A stretch of DNA of 64,000 bases from contig NZ_JAMZIK010000030.1 of assembly GCF_024178315.1 (NCBI RefSeq), forward strand, positions 1 through 64,000, given 5' to 3'. The number at the start of each line of letters is the position of its first letter. The stretch's first letter is position 1. Below the pieces are notes generated by a model. The model saw only the letters and a program-made list of their open reading frames with translations, did no database searches and had not been told where the DNA came from. The translations under genes and the position numbers were made by a program. Shown in pieces: positions 15,646 to 24,316 of this stretch. Origin of the DNA: Siccirubricoccus soli. GTDB lineage: Bacteria > Pseudomonadota > Alphaproteobacteria > Acetobacterales > Acetobacteraceae.

Positions 15646-16518
15646 CACCGCCGAAACCGCCCCCAATTTCTCCGGATTCCGCACGATATAGATCGCCGTG
15701 ATCCGCCCCTCGCTGATCTCCAGCGCCGTGCTCTGCGGCAGCCCGTCCGGCTCCAGCGTGATGAAGCCCGGCAGCCGGTTGATCCGCCCCATATGCAGCA
15801 GCTTGCCCGGCGCATGCTTCCGCGCCAGCCCGGCGAAGAAGCGCCCTACCTTGGCCGCGCCGAGGATGAGGTTCCGTGCCGCCGGCCGGATGCCGCCGCC
15901 ATCCGTGTGCAGCACCACGTCCTTCGCCAGCAGCGAGGCCAGCGCCGCCTCGTCGCCATCCTGCATGGCCGCCAGGAAGGCCTCGCTGATCCGCCGCGCC
16001 TCCGCCTCCGGCACCGAATGGCGCGGCGTGCTCTCCGCCAGATGCGCCCGCGCCCGCTCCGCCAGCTTGCGGCAGCCCGCCTCGGTCCGGTGCAGCAGTC
16101 GGGCGATCTCGGCGAAGGGCGTCTCGAACAGATCGTGCAGGATGAAGACGGCGCGCTCGGCCGGGCTCAGCCGCTGCAGGGTCAGCAGGAAGGCCACGGA
16201 AAGGTCCTGCGCGCGCGCCGCGGCGGCGAGCTGCGGCGCCTCCGAATCGTCCGGCACCGGCTCCGGCAGCCAGGGGCCCACATACTCCTCCCGCCGATGG
16301 CGGGCGGATTTCAGGTGGTCCAGGCTCAGCCGGGCCGTCGCCTTCAGCAGCCAGGCGCGCGGCACCTCGATCGCCGTACGGTCGGCCGCCTGCCAGCGCA
16401 GGAAGGCCTCCTGCGCGATGTCCTCCGCCGTCGCATAGGACCCCGTCATGCGGTAAGCGAGCCCGACTAGCTCGCGCCGCAGCGGCAGGTAGTCCGCGAC
16501 GGCATCGGACCGTTGCAT
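15577..16518 (-). CDS. ECF41-family sigma factor (SigJ-like) with SnoaL-like C-terminal domain
   Basis: A 313-residue sigma factor. Region 2 lies in about residues 10-75, region 4 in about 105-165, and a SnoaL-like extension runs from about 170 to 290. All ECF41 signatures are visible: WLPEP at 83-87 in the linker, DGGG at 206-209 and NPEKL at 281-285. In this group the C-terminal domain modulates activity in place of an anti-sigma factor. It follows the carboxymuconolactone decarboxylase-like gene by 2 bases, the usual ECF41 pairing, and an ECF41-type promoter precedes that gene. The last about 22 residues are encoded by the GC-rich repeat module and lie beyond the normal family end. Confidence 0.93.
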   Translation of the reverse strand: MQRSDAVADYLPLRRELVGLAYRMTGSYATAEDIAQEAFLRWQAADRTAIEVPRAWLLKATARLSLDHLKSARHRREEYVGPWLPEPVPDDSEAPQLAAAARAQDLSVAFLLTLQRLSPAERAVFILHDLFETPFAEIARLLHRTEAGCRKLAERARAHLAESTPRHSVPEAEARRISEAFLAAMQDGDEAALASLLAKDVVLHTDGGGIRPAARNLILGAAKVGRFFAGLARKHAPGKLLHMGRINRLPGFITLEPDGLPQSTALEISEGRITAIYIVRNPEKLGAVSAVVPREALPPSDSHRQGPKGPWHP

Positions 16519-16520
16519 GC

Positions 16521-16973
16521 TCAGGCCGCCTTCGGCAGCGGCGGCGAGGCGCGGAAGCCGATGGCCAGCCGGTTCCAGGCATTGATGGTGGCAATCAGCA
16601 GCGAAAGCTTCACGATCTCCTCCGCCGAGAAATGCGGCAGCAGCCCCTCATAGGCCGCGTCCGGCGCATGGGTCTGCGCCACCAGCGTCAGCGCCTCGGT
16701 CCAGGCCAGCGCGGCGCGCTCCCGCTCGGTGTAGTGCGGCGCCTCGTGCCAGGCATCCAGCAGGAAGAGCCGCGCCGCCGTCTCGCCATGCGTCATCGCA
16801 TCCTTCGTGTGCATGTCGATGCAGAAGGCGCAGCCATTGATCTGCGAGGCGCGGGTCTTCACCAGCTCGATGAGGCTCCGCTCCAGGCCGGAATTGGCCA
16901 CCGCCTGTTCCAGCTTCACCATCGCCTGCATCACCTGGGGCGCGGCGTTGAAATAGTCGAGACGCGGGGTCAT
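16521..16973 (-). CDS. Carboxymuconolactone decarboxylase/AhpD-like protein, partner of ECF41
   Basis: A 150-residue AhpD-fold protein. The redox-type CxxC pair is in NGCAFCIDMHTKDA, with the usual histidine four residues after; HEAPHYTERERAALAWTEALT follows, typical of the alkylhydroperoxidase-like branch. It is first in a two-gene operon with the ECF41 sigma factor, the typical arrangement in which the sigma factor activates this oxidoreductase. Start at 16973 has an AGGA box. The physiological substrate is unknown; peroxidase-like activity is possible. Confidence 0.9.
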   Translation of the reverse strand: MTPRLDYFNAAPQVMQAMVKLEQAVANSGLERSLIELVKTRASQINGCAFCIDMHTKDAMTHGETAARLFLLDAWHEAPHYTERERAALAWTEALTLVAQTHAPDAAYEGLLPHFSAEEIVKLSLLIATINAWNRLAIGFRASPPLPKAA

Positions 16974-17020
16974 GGCATTCGTCCTTCGGTTCCGGCGGCA
17001 GGCTTGCCGCTTGCCCTGAG

Positions 17021-17047
17021 GACGAGGCAGCCCGGCCGGACGTGACA
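17021..17047 (-). promoter_or_regulatory. ECF41-type promoter
   Basis: Reading leftward, TGTCACG at 17047-17041, a 16-base spacer, and CGTC at 17024-17021. The known ECF41 consensus is TGTCACA, 16 bases, CGTC. The -10 element lies about 48 bases upstream of the decarboxylase-like start, so the operon is probably autoregulated. Confidence 0.75.
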
Positions 17048-17137
17048 GGCGCCGAGGATTTTTTCGCTCGGCCCGGCGCAAGCCATCACCGCGGACGCCA
17101 TGGGGGCACCTGCCATGCGAAGCCGCTGCCCGGGGGG

Positions 17138-18118
17138 CTACAGCTCCGCCCGGACCCCAGCCCGACGGATGATGTCGCCCCATTTCGCCTGCTCGGCGGC
17201 GAGGAAGGCATCCGCCTCCGGCGGGCTGTTCAGGACGGGCACAAAGCCCATCTCGGCCAGCCGCGCCGCCAGCCCCGGCTCCCGCGCCGCCGTCACCATC
17301 GCCGCATGCAGCTTCTGCACCGGCAGGTCCGGCGTCGCCTTGGGGCCAGAGAGCAGGGTCCAGGTATAGACCTCGTACTCCGCCAGACGCGGGTCACTGC
17401 CGGACATCGGCGGCACCCCGGGCAACTCCGGCACTTCCCGCTTCACCAGCGAGGCCAGCGGCCGCACGGCGCCGGACCGGATATGCGGCATCACCCCCGG
17501 CAGATCGCCGAACACCATCTGCACCTGCCCGGCCAGCAGATCCGCCATGGCCGGGCCGGTGCCGCGATAGGCCACATGCGTCAGCTCCACCCCCATCATC
17601 AGCGAGTAGAGCACGCCGCCCATATGCAGCGGCGTGCCGGTGCCGGAGGAGCCGTAATTGAGCTTCCCCCCATTGGCCCGTGCCCATTCATGGAATCCCG
17701 CCAGATCCCGGGGCGGCGCATCCGCCCGCACCACCAGGATGTAGGGAACGGTCGCCAGCAGGGAGATGGCGCGCAGGCTCGCCGCGGTGTCGAAGGGCAC
17801 CGGGTCCATGGCCAGCGGCGCCATCATGATGCTGATGCTGCCCATCAGCACCGTGTTGCCGTCCGGCCGCGCCTGGATGACGCTGCGGGTGCCGATGGTG
17901 GAGCCCGCGCCGCTGCGGTTCTCCACCGCCACCGGCTGGCCCAGCAACTCGCTCATCCTGGGCGCCAGGATGCGGGCGGCGATGTCCGGGCTGCCACCCG
18001 GGGCGAAGGGCACCACCATGGTGATCGGCCGGTCCGGCCAGCCCTGCGCCGCGGCGGGACGCCCGCGCAGCAGCGGCGCGGCAAGCAGCGGCGTGGCGAA
18101 CAGCGTTCGGCGTTGCAT
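17138..18118 (-). CDS. Bug/TctC family periplasmic solute-binding protein (2)
   Basis: A 326-residue binding protein with a signal peptide (MQRRTLFATPLLAAPLLRG, then AAAQ). Family motifs: WPDRPITMVVPFAPGGSPD with the conserved Asp, GQPVAVENRSGAGSTIGT, QARPDGNTVLMGS, YGSSGTGTPLHMGGVLY and HVAYRGTGPAMADLLAG. A GGAGGAG box precedes ATG 18118. No transporter membrane genes nearby. It is convergent with nothing and divergent from the HWE kinase gene; a shared upstream region of 151 bases separates them. Confidence 0.9.
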   Translation of the reverse strand: MQRRTLFATPLLAAPLLRGRPAAAQGWPDRPITMVVPFAPGGSPDIAARILAPRMSELLGQPVAVENRSGAGSTIGTRSVIQARPDGNTVLMGSISIMMAPLAMDPVPFDTAASLRAISLLATVPYILVVRADAPPRDLAGFHEWARANGGKLNYGSSGTGTPLHMGGVLYSLMMGVELTHVAYRGTGPAMADLLAGQVQMVFGDLPGVMPHIRSGAVRPLASLVKREVPELPGVPPMSGSDPRLAEYEVYTWTLLSGPKATPDLPVQKLHAAMVTAAREPGLAARLAEMGFVPVLNSPPEADAFLAAEQAKWGDIIRRAGVRAEL

Positions 18119-18269
18119 CCTGGCTCCTCCCGGTGATTGCCGGCAGGATCGCACAGGCCGGCGTTGCCGCAAGCCTGTCGCCGCCCTCGCGCGCCTCGGC
18201 GGCGCACCGGGCTTGCCCGCCCGGTATCACGCCATGGCATAAGGTCGGGGAATACGGCCGGGGCGGGGA

Positions 18270-20426
18270 ATGGAGTCGGGCGCCACGCTGCACGGCGAGG
18301 ATGCGGAGAACCGGCCAGGCAGCAGGCCGGGCCGGCCGGCGAGGCAGGTGGCGCCCGGCGGCAGCCTGGCCGGCCACCTGCTGGCCTTCGGCCTGCTGCT
18401 GCTGGTGCCGGCGGTCGGCCTCGGCGCCGTCGCCGCTTGGCACTCCATCCGCGCGTCGCAGCAGGAATTCACCGGACGATTGCAGGCAACAACCACCGCC
18501 CTGGCCCTCGCGCTCGACCGCGACATCGAAAGGCTGGTGGTGGTGGCCCGCGGCATGGCCGCCCTGCCGGCGATGCGGGAGGGGGATGCGGCGACGCTCA
18601 TGGCGCTGCATGGCTGGGCCAAGCAATTCGCCGTCGATGCCGGCGCCGTCAATGTCTCGCTGCACGACACCTCCGGCACAAGGCAGCAATTGCTGAACAC
18701 CCGCCTGCCACCGGGCAGCCCGCTGCCCAGCACCCCAGGCGACGAGGTCGGCCGGCTCATCGACCTGGCTGTGGAGCGCGGCGAGACGGGCGTCTCCAAC
18801 CTCTTCACCGGCCGGGCCAGCGGGCAGTACCGCATTGCCATCGCCGCCCCGGTCCGGGCGGAGGGGCGCGTGGTGCGCGTCGTCCTCATCATCCTCACCC
18901 CGGACCGGCTCTCCGCCCTGCTCGCCCGGCTCATCTCCACCCCCGGGGGCAGCGCCGCCCTGGCCGACGCCACCGGCCGGATGGTCGCCCGCTCCGCCGA
19001 GGCGGAGCGGTTCATCGGTCGCCCCATGCCACCCTTCTTCGCCGGGACGGCGGGGCAGGCGGAAGGGCTGCTGCGCGGCCCCAATGCGGCGGGAGCGGAG
19101 ACGGTGTTCGGCTTCCGCCACCTGCAGCAGGCCCCGGGCTGGGTGCTGGTGGTGGGGGAACCGGCCGAGGCGCTGCAGGAGTTCTGGCGCGGCCCGGCGC
19201 TCTGGCTGGCGAGCGGCGCCCTGGTCGCCATGCTGCTCGGCACGCTCGCCGCCTGGCGGCTCGGCATCGGCATCCTCCGCCCCATCGCGGCGCTGCGGCG
19301 GGAGGCGAATGCGGCGGCGGCCGGGCGGCCGGATGCGCTGACCACCGCCCCGGCCCCGTCCGGCGGCATCCGGGAATTCGCCGAGCTGCGCCAGGCCCTG
19401 GTGCGCGCCCATGCGGCGCTGCAGGCGGGCGAGCTGCGGCTGCGCGTGGCGATCGAGGCGGCGCGCCTCAGCACCTGGGAATTCGACGTCCGGCGCGGCC
19501 TCGGCTCCCGCCAGGGGGAGCTGACCTCCCGCCTGCCTTACCTGCCGGAAAGCAATATCGGGCTGGAGACCTGGCTGGCGCCGATCCACCCGGAGGACCG
19601 GCCGGCGGCGGAGGCCGAGATCCGCGCCACCCTGGCCGGGGAGCAGCCGGGCTTCGCGCTGGAATTCCGCGTGGCGGCGCCGGGGGGCGGGTGGCTCTGG
19701 GTCGCGTCCCACGGGGCGGTGGTGGAGCGGGAGGCAGGGAGCGGTACAGTGCTGCGCATCGCCGGCGTGGCCCAGGACGTCACCGCCAGGCGCACCGCGG
19801 CCGAGCGCCAGGCGCTGCTGGCGCGGGAGCTGGACCACCGCGCCAAGAACGCCCTGGCCGTGGTGCAGGCGGCGCTGCGCCTGACCCCGAAGGAGGACGC
19901 CGCCAGCTATGCCAGGGCGGTGGAGGGGCGGGTGCTGGCCCTGGGCCGGGCGCATGATCTGCTGGCGGAATCCCGCTGGCTGGGCGCCGATTTCCGCAGC
20001 CTGGTGGAGGCGGAGCTGGTGCCCTTCCTGGGGGATCCGGCGGGGGGCGACCCGGTGCCGCCGCGGGCCGAGCTGTGCGGGCCGCAGGTCACCCTGCCGC
20101 CGGCCGCGGCGCAGCCGATTTCCATGGCGCTGCATGAGCTGGCGACCAACGCCATGAAATACGGGGCGCTCTCCCGGCCCGGCGGGCGGGTGGCGCTGAG
20201 CTGGAGCCTGGAGACGGCCAGCGGCGTGCTGCGGCTGCGCTGGGAGGAGCGGGGCGGTCCCGCGCTGGAAGGGGAGCCGGCGCGGCGCGGCTTCGGCACG
20301 CGGGTGGTGCAGGCGACGGTGGTGGGACAGCTCGGCGGCAGCATCCAACGGGCCTGGGAGCGCGAGGGGCTGCGCTGCGAGATGGCCATCCCGCTGCGGG
20401 CGGTGCGGCCGGGAACGGGGGAGTGA
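18270..20426 (+). CDS. HWE-family sensor histidine kinase with extracytoplasmic sensor and PAS domain
   Basis: A 718-residue membrane kinase. Transmembrane segments lie at about 37-58 and 313-335, framing an about 250-residue periplasmic sensor of the double-Cache type (TSGTRQQLLNTR, GQYRIAIAAPVR, GWVLVVGEPAEAL). A HAMP-like stretch, a PAS/PAC domain (about 395-510, with EFRVAAPGGGWLWVASHGA) and the HWE kinase core follow: phospho-acceptor in ARELDHRAKNALAVVQ, ALHELATNAMKYGALS and RLRWEERGGP carrying the W-x-E signature. No response regulator gene adjoins it. Ligand unknown; its neighbour is a Bug-type binding protein. Confidence 0.9.
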   Translation: MESGATLHGEDAENRPGSRPGRPARQVAPGGSLAGHLLAFGLLLLVPAVGLGAVAAWHSIRASQQEFTGRLQATTTALALALDRDIERLVVVARGMAALPAMREGDAATLMALHGWAKQFAVDAGAVNVSLHDTSGTRQQLLNTRLPPGSPLPSTPGDEVGRLIDLAVERGETGVSNLFTGRASGQYRIAIAAPVRAEGRVVRVVLIILTPDRLSALLARLISTPGGSAALADATGRMVARSAEAERFIGRPMPPFFAGTAGQAEGLLRGPNAAGAETVFGFRHLQQAPGWVLVVGEPAEALQEFWRGPALWLASGALVAMLLGTLAAWRLGIGILRPIAALRREANAAAAGRPDALTTAPAPSGGIREFAELRQALVRAHAALQAGELRLRVAIEAARLSTWEFDVRRGLGSRQGELTSRLPYLPESNIGLETWLAPIHPEDRPAAEAEIRATLAGEQPGFALEFRVAAPGGGWLWVASHGAVVEREAGSGTVLRIAGVAQDVTARRTAAERQALLARELDHRAKNALAVVQAALRLTPKEDAASYARAVEGRVLALGRAHDLLAESRWLGADFRSLVEAELVPFLGDPAGGDPVPPRAELCGPQVTLPPAAAQPISMALHELATNAMKYGALSRPGGRVALSWSLETASGVLRLRWEERGGPALEGEPARRGFGTRVVQATVVGQLGGSIQRAWEREGLRCEMAIPLRAVRPGTGE

Positions 20427-20538
20427 GGGAAGGATGGGACCGCCGCCCCCCCTTGGCGGCGGCGCCGCCAACTCCGCCGGCGACCGGACCTGTCCCCGGA
20501 GGCCGGGCCGAGTCCGGGGCCCCTGCCCTCGACCAGCT

Positions 20539-20684
20539 TATCTCCGGTCAGGTGATTCCACCTGATCGGAGATGGCTCTAGAGCAGATCGCCGTAGGGCG
20601 GCACCGCCCGAAGGCGTGAATCTGCTCTGCAAACAAAGGCGTAGAGCGTTTTCGGTGAACGCATGTAAACCGAAAACGCTCTAG
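20539..20684. repeat. Palindrome plus bipartite palindromic element, copy 2
   Basis: First a palindrome with arms TCTCCGGTCAGGTG and CACCTGATCGGAGA (20540-20573), then CTAG, then the two-hairpin element (20579-20684): AGAGCAGATCGCC...ATCTGCTCT and AGAGCGTTTTCGGT...ACCGAAAACGCTCTAG. The last four bases contain the stop of the dehydrogenase gene on the minus strand. Confidence 0.9.
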
Positions 20685-21754
20685 CCCCGCGCCACCGCCT
20701 CGGCGATCGCCTTGCCCACATCCACCGTGCCGGCCTGGCCGCCCATGTCCCGCGTCCGCGGCCCGCCCTCGGCCAGCAGCTTCTCGATGGTCTGGACGAT
20801 GCAGTCCGCCGCCGCCTTCTCCCCCAGATGCTCCAGCATCATGGCGCCGGACCAGATCTGCCCGATCGGGTTGGCGATCCACTTGCCGGCGATGTCCGGC
20901 GCCGAGCCATGCACCGGCTCGAACATGCTCGGATGGGCCTTCTCCGGGTTGATGTTGGCCGAGGCCGCGATGCCGATGGAGCCCGCCACCGCCGGGCCGA
21001 GGTCGGAGAGGATGTCGCCGAACAGGTTGGAGCCGACCACCACGTCGAACCAGTCCGGATGCTGGACGAAATGGGCGCAGAGGATGTCGATGTGGAACTG
21101 GTCCGTCGTCACCTCCGGGTAGGTCTTCGCTATCTCGGCGAAGCGCTCATCCCAGTAGGGCATGGTGAAGGTGATGCCGTTGGACTTGGTGGCGCTGGTC
21201 ACCTTCTTGCGCTTGCGGGTCATCGCCAGCTCGAAGGCATACTTGATGATCCGGTCGGTGCCGATGCGGGTCAGGATGCTCTGCTGGCTGACGAATTCCC
21301 GGTCGGTGCCCGGGAACATGCGGCCGCCGACCGAGCTGTACTCGCCCTCGGTATTCTCCCGCACCACGTAGAAGTCGATATCCTCCGGCCCGCGATTGGC
21401 CAGCGGCGACTTGGCGCCCGGCAGCAGCTTGCAGGGGCGGATATTGGCGTATTGGTCGAAGCCGCGGCGAATGGGGATGAGGAGCCCCCAGAGGGAGACA
21501 TGGTCCGGCACGCCCGGCCAGCCGACGGCGCCGAGGAAGACGCTGTCCGACTGCCGGAGCTGGTCCAGCCCGTCGTCCGGCATCATCTTGCCGGTCTTCT
21601 GATAGGTCTCGCAGGACCAGTCGTAATGGGTGAGCTCGAGCTCGAAGCCGAAGCGACGGGCGGCGGCATCCAGCACGCGCAGCCCCTCGGGCGTGGTCTC
21701 CTTGCCGATCCCGTCGCCGGGGATGACGGCGATGCGGTGCTTGCGCGTGGCCAT
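20681..21754 (-). CDS. Tartrate dehydrogenase/decarboxylase or D-malate dehydrogenase-like enzyme
   Basis: A 357-residue NAD-dependent beta-decarboxylating dehydrogenase of the isocitrate/isopropylmalate family. Seen are [12 protein letters not shown] at the start, the substrate-binding arginine region ([16 protein letters not shown]), [16 protein letters not shown], the metal-binding Asp set in [17 protein letters not shown] and the NAD loop [13 protein letters not shown]. The SSVGG and [13 protein letters not shown] pattern matches the TtuC/DmlA branch rather than LeuB. It would oxidise tartrate or D-malate. Divergent from purC with 140 bases between. The TAG stop is the terminal CTAG of the palindromic repeat. 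Confidence 0.85.
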   Translation of the reverse strand: MATRKHRIAVIPGDGIGKETTPEGLRVLDAAARRFGFELELTHYDWSCETYQKTGKMMPDDGLDQLRQSDSVFLGAVGWPGVPDHVSLWGLLIPIRRGFDQYANIRPCKLLPGAKSPLANRGPEDIDFYVVRENTEGEYSSVGGRMFPGTDREFVSQQSILTRIGTDRIIKYAFELAMTRKRKKVTSATKSNGITFTMPYWDERFAEIAKTYPEVTTDQFHIDILCAHFVQHPDWFDVVVGSNLFGDILSDLGPAVAGSIGIAASANINPEKAHPSMFEPVHGSAPDIAGKWIANPIGQIWSGAMMLEHLGEKAAADCIVQTIEKLLAEGGPRTRDMGGQAGTVDVGKAIAEAVARG

Positions 21755-21894
21755 GGGCGCGATCCTCCAACCAGGGGGCGCACCCTGGCCGGGTGCGGGC
21801 GGGCGGGCAAGCCCTCTCGCCGCCTCTCCCCCTGGCGTCGCCCCCTGACGCCGGCCCCCTGGCGCCAGGCAGGGCAACGGGCCTAAACCACGCC

Positions 21895-22869
21895 ATGCCC
21901 AGCGCCGCCGATCTTGCCCCCTATGCCGGCTTCGCCCTCGCCGAGGCCGCCATCCCCGAATTGCCGAACCGCTACCGCGGCAAGGTGCGGGAGAATTACG
22001 ATCTGCCGGGCGACCGCCGCCTGCTGATCGCGACCGACCGGCTCTCGGCCTTCGACATCATCCTGACCACCGTGCCGCTGAAGGGCCAGGTGCTGACCCA
22101 ACTCGCCCGGCACTGGTTCGACGCGACGGCCGATCTCTGCCCCAACCACGTCATCGAGTACCCGGATCCGAACGTGCTGCTGTGCCAGCGGCTGACCATC
22201 CTGCCGGTCGAGATCGTGGTGCGGGACTACCTGGCCGGCACCACCTCCACCGCCATCCTCACCATGTACCAGGGCGGGAGGCGGGAGATGTACGGGCATC
22301 GCTTCCCGGACGGCCTCAGGCCGAACCAGAAGCTGCCCGAGACCATCATCACCCCGACCAGCAAGGCCTTCGATGCCGGGCATGACGAGGAGCTCTCGGC
22401 GGCCGAGATCCTGGAGAAGGGGTTGTTGACCAAGACGCAGTGGGAGGAGGTCTCGGCCCGCGCCCTCGCGCTCTTCGCTCGCGGCCGGCAGATGGCCGCC
22501 GAGCGCGGGCTGATCCTGGTGGACACGAAATACGAGTTCGGCGTGGACGAGGCCGGCCGCATCCTGCTGGCCGACGAGATCCACACCCCGGATTCCAGCC
22601 GCTACTGGTTCGCCGGCAGTTACGAATCGCGCTTCGCGGCCGGCGAGGCGCCGGAGAGCTTCGACAAGGATTTCGTCCGCCGCTGGGTGGTGGCGCGCTG
22701 CGACCCCTACAAGGACCCGATCCCCCCCATCCCGGACGAGATCCGGCTGGAAGCCGCCGCCCGCTACATCCAGGCCTTCGAGACCATCACCGGCCAGGAC
22801 TTCCCGCTGCCCCCGCCGGCCCAGCCGGTGCTGCCGCGCATCCGGGCGAATCTGGCGCGGTTCTTCTGA
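21895..22869 (+). CDS. purC: Phosphoribosylaminoimidazolesuccinocarboxamide (SAICAR) synthase
   Basis: A 324-residue enzyme of de novo purine synthesis that joins aspartate to CAIR using ATP. Motifs: [11 protein letters not shown] near residue 22, [40 protein letters not shown] and [14 protein letters not shown]. The length is that of the longer branch found in yeast and many alphaproteobacteria (about 300 or more) rather than the about 240-residue E. coli form. Start at 21895 is the first ATG before [13 protein letters not shown]. It stands alone, away from other pur genes. Confidence 0.95.
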   Translation: MPSAADLAPYAGFALAEAAIPELPNRYRGKVRENYDLPGDRRLLIATDRLSAFDIILTTVPLKGQVLTQLARHWFDATADLCPNHVIEYPDPNVLLCQRLTILPVEIVVRDYLAGTTSTAILTMYQGGRREMYGHRFPDGLRPNQKLPETIITPTSKAFDAGHDEELSAAEILEKGLLTKTQWEEVSARALALFARGRQMAAERGLILVDTKYEFGVDEAGRILLADEIHTPDSSRYWFAGSYESRFAAGEAPESFDKDFVRRWVVARCDPYKDPIPPIPDEIRLEAAARYIQAFETITGQDFPLPPPAQPVLPRIRANLARFF

Positions 22870-22968
22870 CGGAAGCAGCAGGCGCGGCGCGACCAGGCGC
22901 CGCCGGACGGCCCCGCTCATCAGCCGCGCCGGTCACCGCCCTCCGGATAGCGGCCGGGCCTTGGCCTG

Positions 22969-23133
22969 GAGCAGCCTCCGACCTGATGGATCACGCCGTG
23001 ATCCATCAGGTCGGGGATAAGCCGCTTTAGAGCAGATCGCCGTAGGTCGGCGTCGCCCGAAGGCGTGAATCTGCTCTGCAGGCAAAGGCGTAGAGCGTTT
23101 TCGGTGAACGCATGTGAACCGAAAACGCTCTAG
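22969..23133. repeat. Long perfect palindrome plus bipartite palindromic element, copy 3
   Basis: A perfect palindrome with 17-base arms CGACCTGATGGATCACG (22979-22995, one-base centre) is followed by the full two-hairpin element at 23028-23133. It fills the space between the convergent purC and FkbM genes. Confidence 0.9.
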
Positions 23134-23137
23134 ATAT

Positions 23138-24019
23138 TTATTTCCCAGAGCAAGAAATCCGATCCGCTGATTCCACCTGATCGGATATTGCTCCAGCCCT
23201 CTCCCCGGACGCCGCCGACCCTCGGCCCGCCTGCCCGAATTCCGGTGCCCGCGCCGGCGCCGGCCGCAGGTCGCGCAGGATCACCAGCTCGCCGGAGAGC
23301 TGGCGCCGCTGGTGATAGCCGGCCAGGGCCGCCTCGAAGGCCGCCTCGCAGTCCGGCCCATGCAGCTCGATAGCCAGCGCCCCCACCTTCGGCAGCCAGG
23401 CCTCGACGCCGTCGCGGAAGATCACCGCCTCGCTGCCCTCGATATCCACCTTGAGCAGGTCGATCCGCGGCAGGCCGAGATCGGCGAGGCAGACGGCATC
23501 GACATCCCCGGCCTCGCCCGGTCCTGCCTCCCGCACCTTCACGCCCCATTCGTCGCCGCGGCGCGCCTCCACCACCAGCCGGCAGCTCCGGCTCCAGACC
23601 CCAGCCTCGATCAGCCGCACCCGGTCGCCATAGGAGGCGAGGTTGCGCCGGCAGAGCGCCGCATTGCCCGGCGAGGGCTCGATCGCGACGAGCCGGGCGC
23701 GGGGGAACATCTCCAGCAGGAAGGCGCTGGTGTAACCGACATTGGCGCCGCAATCGACGATCACCTCGGGGTCGAGATCGGCGAGCACGCCGTATTCCTG
23801 CGCCACCAGCACCTGGCGGTAGGTCATCGCATCGCTGGTGCCGACCCGCAGCGCGACCTCATGCCGCAGGCAGCCCGGCTGCATCCGGACCAGCGACTCC
23901 TCGCCCCGGCTGCGGAATTGCTGCCGCAGCCGCCATTCCAGCGCGCCCCGAAGGCCGATGCAGCGCGTCAGATCGCGCAGATACCTGGCTTGCTGCCGCA
24001 GTTCGCCCTGGATGCCCAT
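23138..24019 (-). CDS. FkbM family methyltransferase
   Basis: A 293-residue SAM-dependent methyltransferase. Motif I is VIVDCGANVGYTSAFLLE (about residues 85-102), followed by LVAIEPSPGNAALCRRNL and the FkbM signature PRIDLLKVDIEGSEAVIFRD. Members usually O-methylate sugars or antibiotics; the acceptor is unknown. Start at 24019 (MGIQGEL); an earlier in-frame start at 24115 would overlap the exporter promoter. An AT-rich patch at 24030-24065 is a likely promoter. The last about 16 residues (AISDQVESADRISCSGK) are encoded by a degenerate palindromic repeat, ending in TAA just after the next repeat. Confidence 0.85.
   Translation of the reverse strand: MGIQGELRQQARYLRDLTRCIGLRGALEWRLRQQFRSRGEESLVRMQPGCLRHEVALRVGTSDAMTYRQVLVAQEYGVLADLDPEVIVDCGANVGYTSAFLLEMFPRARLVAIEPSPGNAALCRRNLASYGDRVRLIEAGVWSRSCRLVVEARRGDEWGVKVREAGPGEAGDVDAVCLADLGLPRIDLLKVDIEGSEAVIFRDGVEAWLPKVGALAIELHGPDCEAAFEAALAGYHQRRQLSGELVILRDLRPAPARAPEFGQAGRGSAASGERAGAISDQVESADRISCSGK
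23148..23193. repeat. Degenerate type 2 palindrome inside the FkbM 3' end
   Basis: On the minus strand this reads GAGCAATATCCGATCAGG, GTGGAATCAG, then CGGATCGGATTTCTTGCTC, a decayed copy of the palindrome at 49241. It is read in frame by the FkbM gene. Confidence 0.75.
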
Positions 24020-24316
24020 GAAATGCCCGGCTCCGTTACGACATAGATTCGTATCATTTTTATGACTTCGGTTCAACCACCGGGCGCAGCCGCGACCCGC
24101 CCGCCGGCCGTTCAAGCTGCGTTGCTATTAGTTAGCTTGCGCTCTAATCCTCGGCGGAGATGCGGTCCGACCCGCCCTGCGCCCCGGTCCGTGCCGGCGT
24201 TCCGGCCGGCCGCCGCTGGTCCGGTTCCTGCTTGGCTGTCCCCGCCCGGGGCCCGGCCGGGCCAGGCAACCAGAAGGGAGGCGAACGATCCGCCACCAGC
24301 CAAGGGATGTCGGCGC

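Noticed and set aside
17688-20471. An open minus-strand frame of about 930 codons opposite the HWE kinase
   Set aside because: The plus-strand product has a complete kinase with motifs in the right order; the antisense frame has low-complexity residues only.
24121-24150. Sigma-70 promoter TTGCTA with 17-base spacer and TAATCC for the exporter
   Set aside because: The -10 matches poorly and the exact box cannot be separated from general AT richness.
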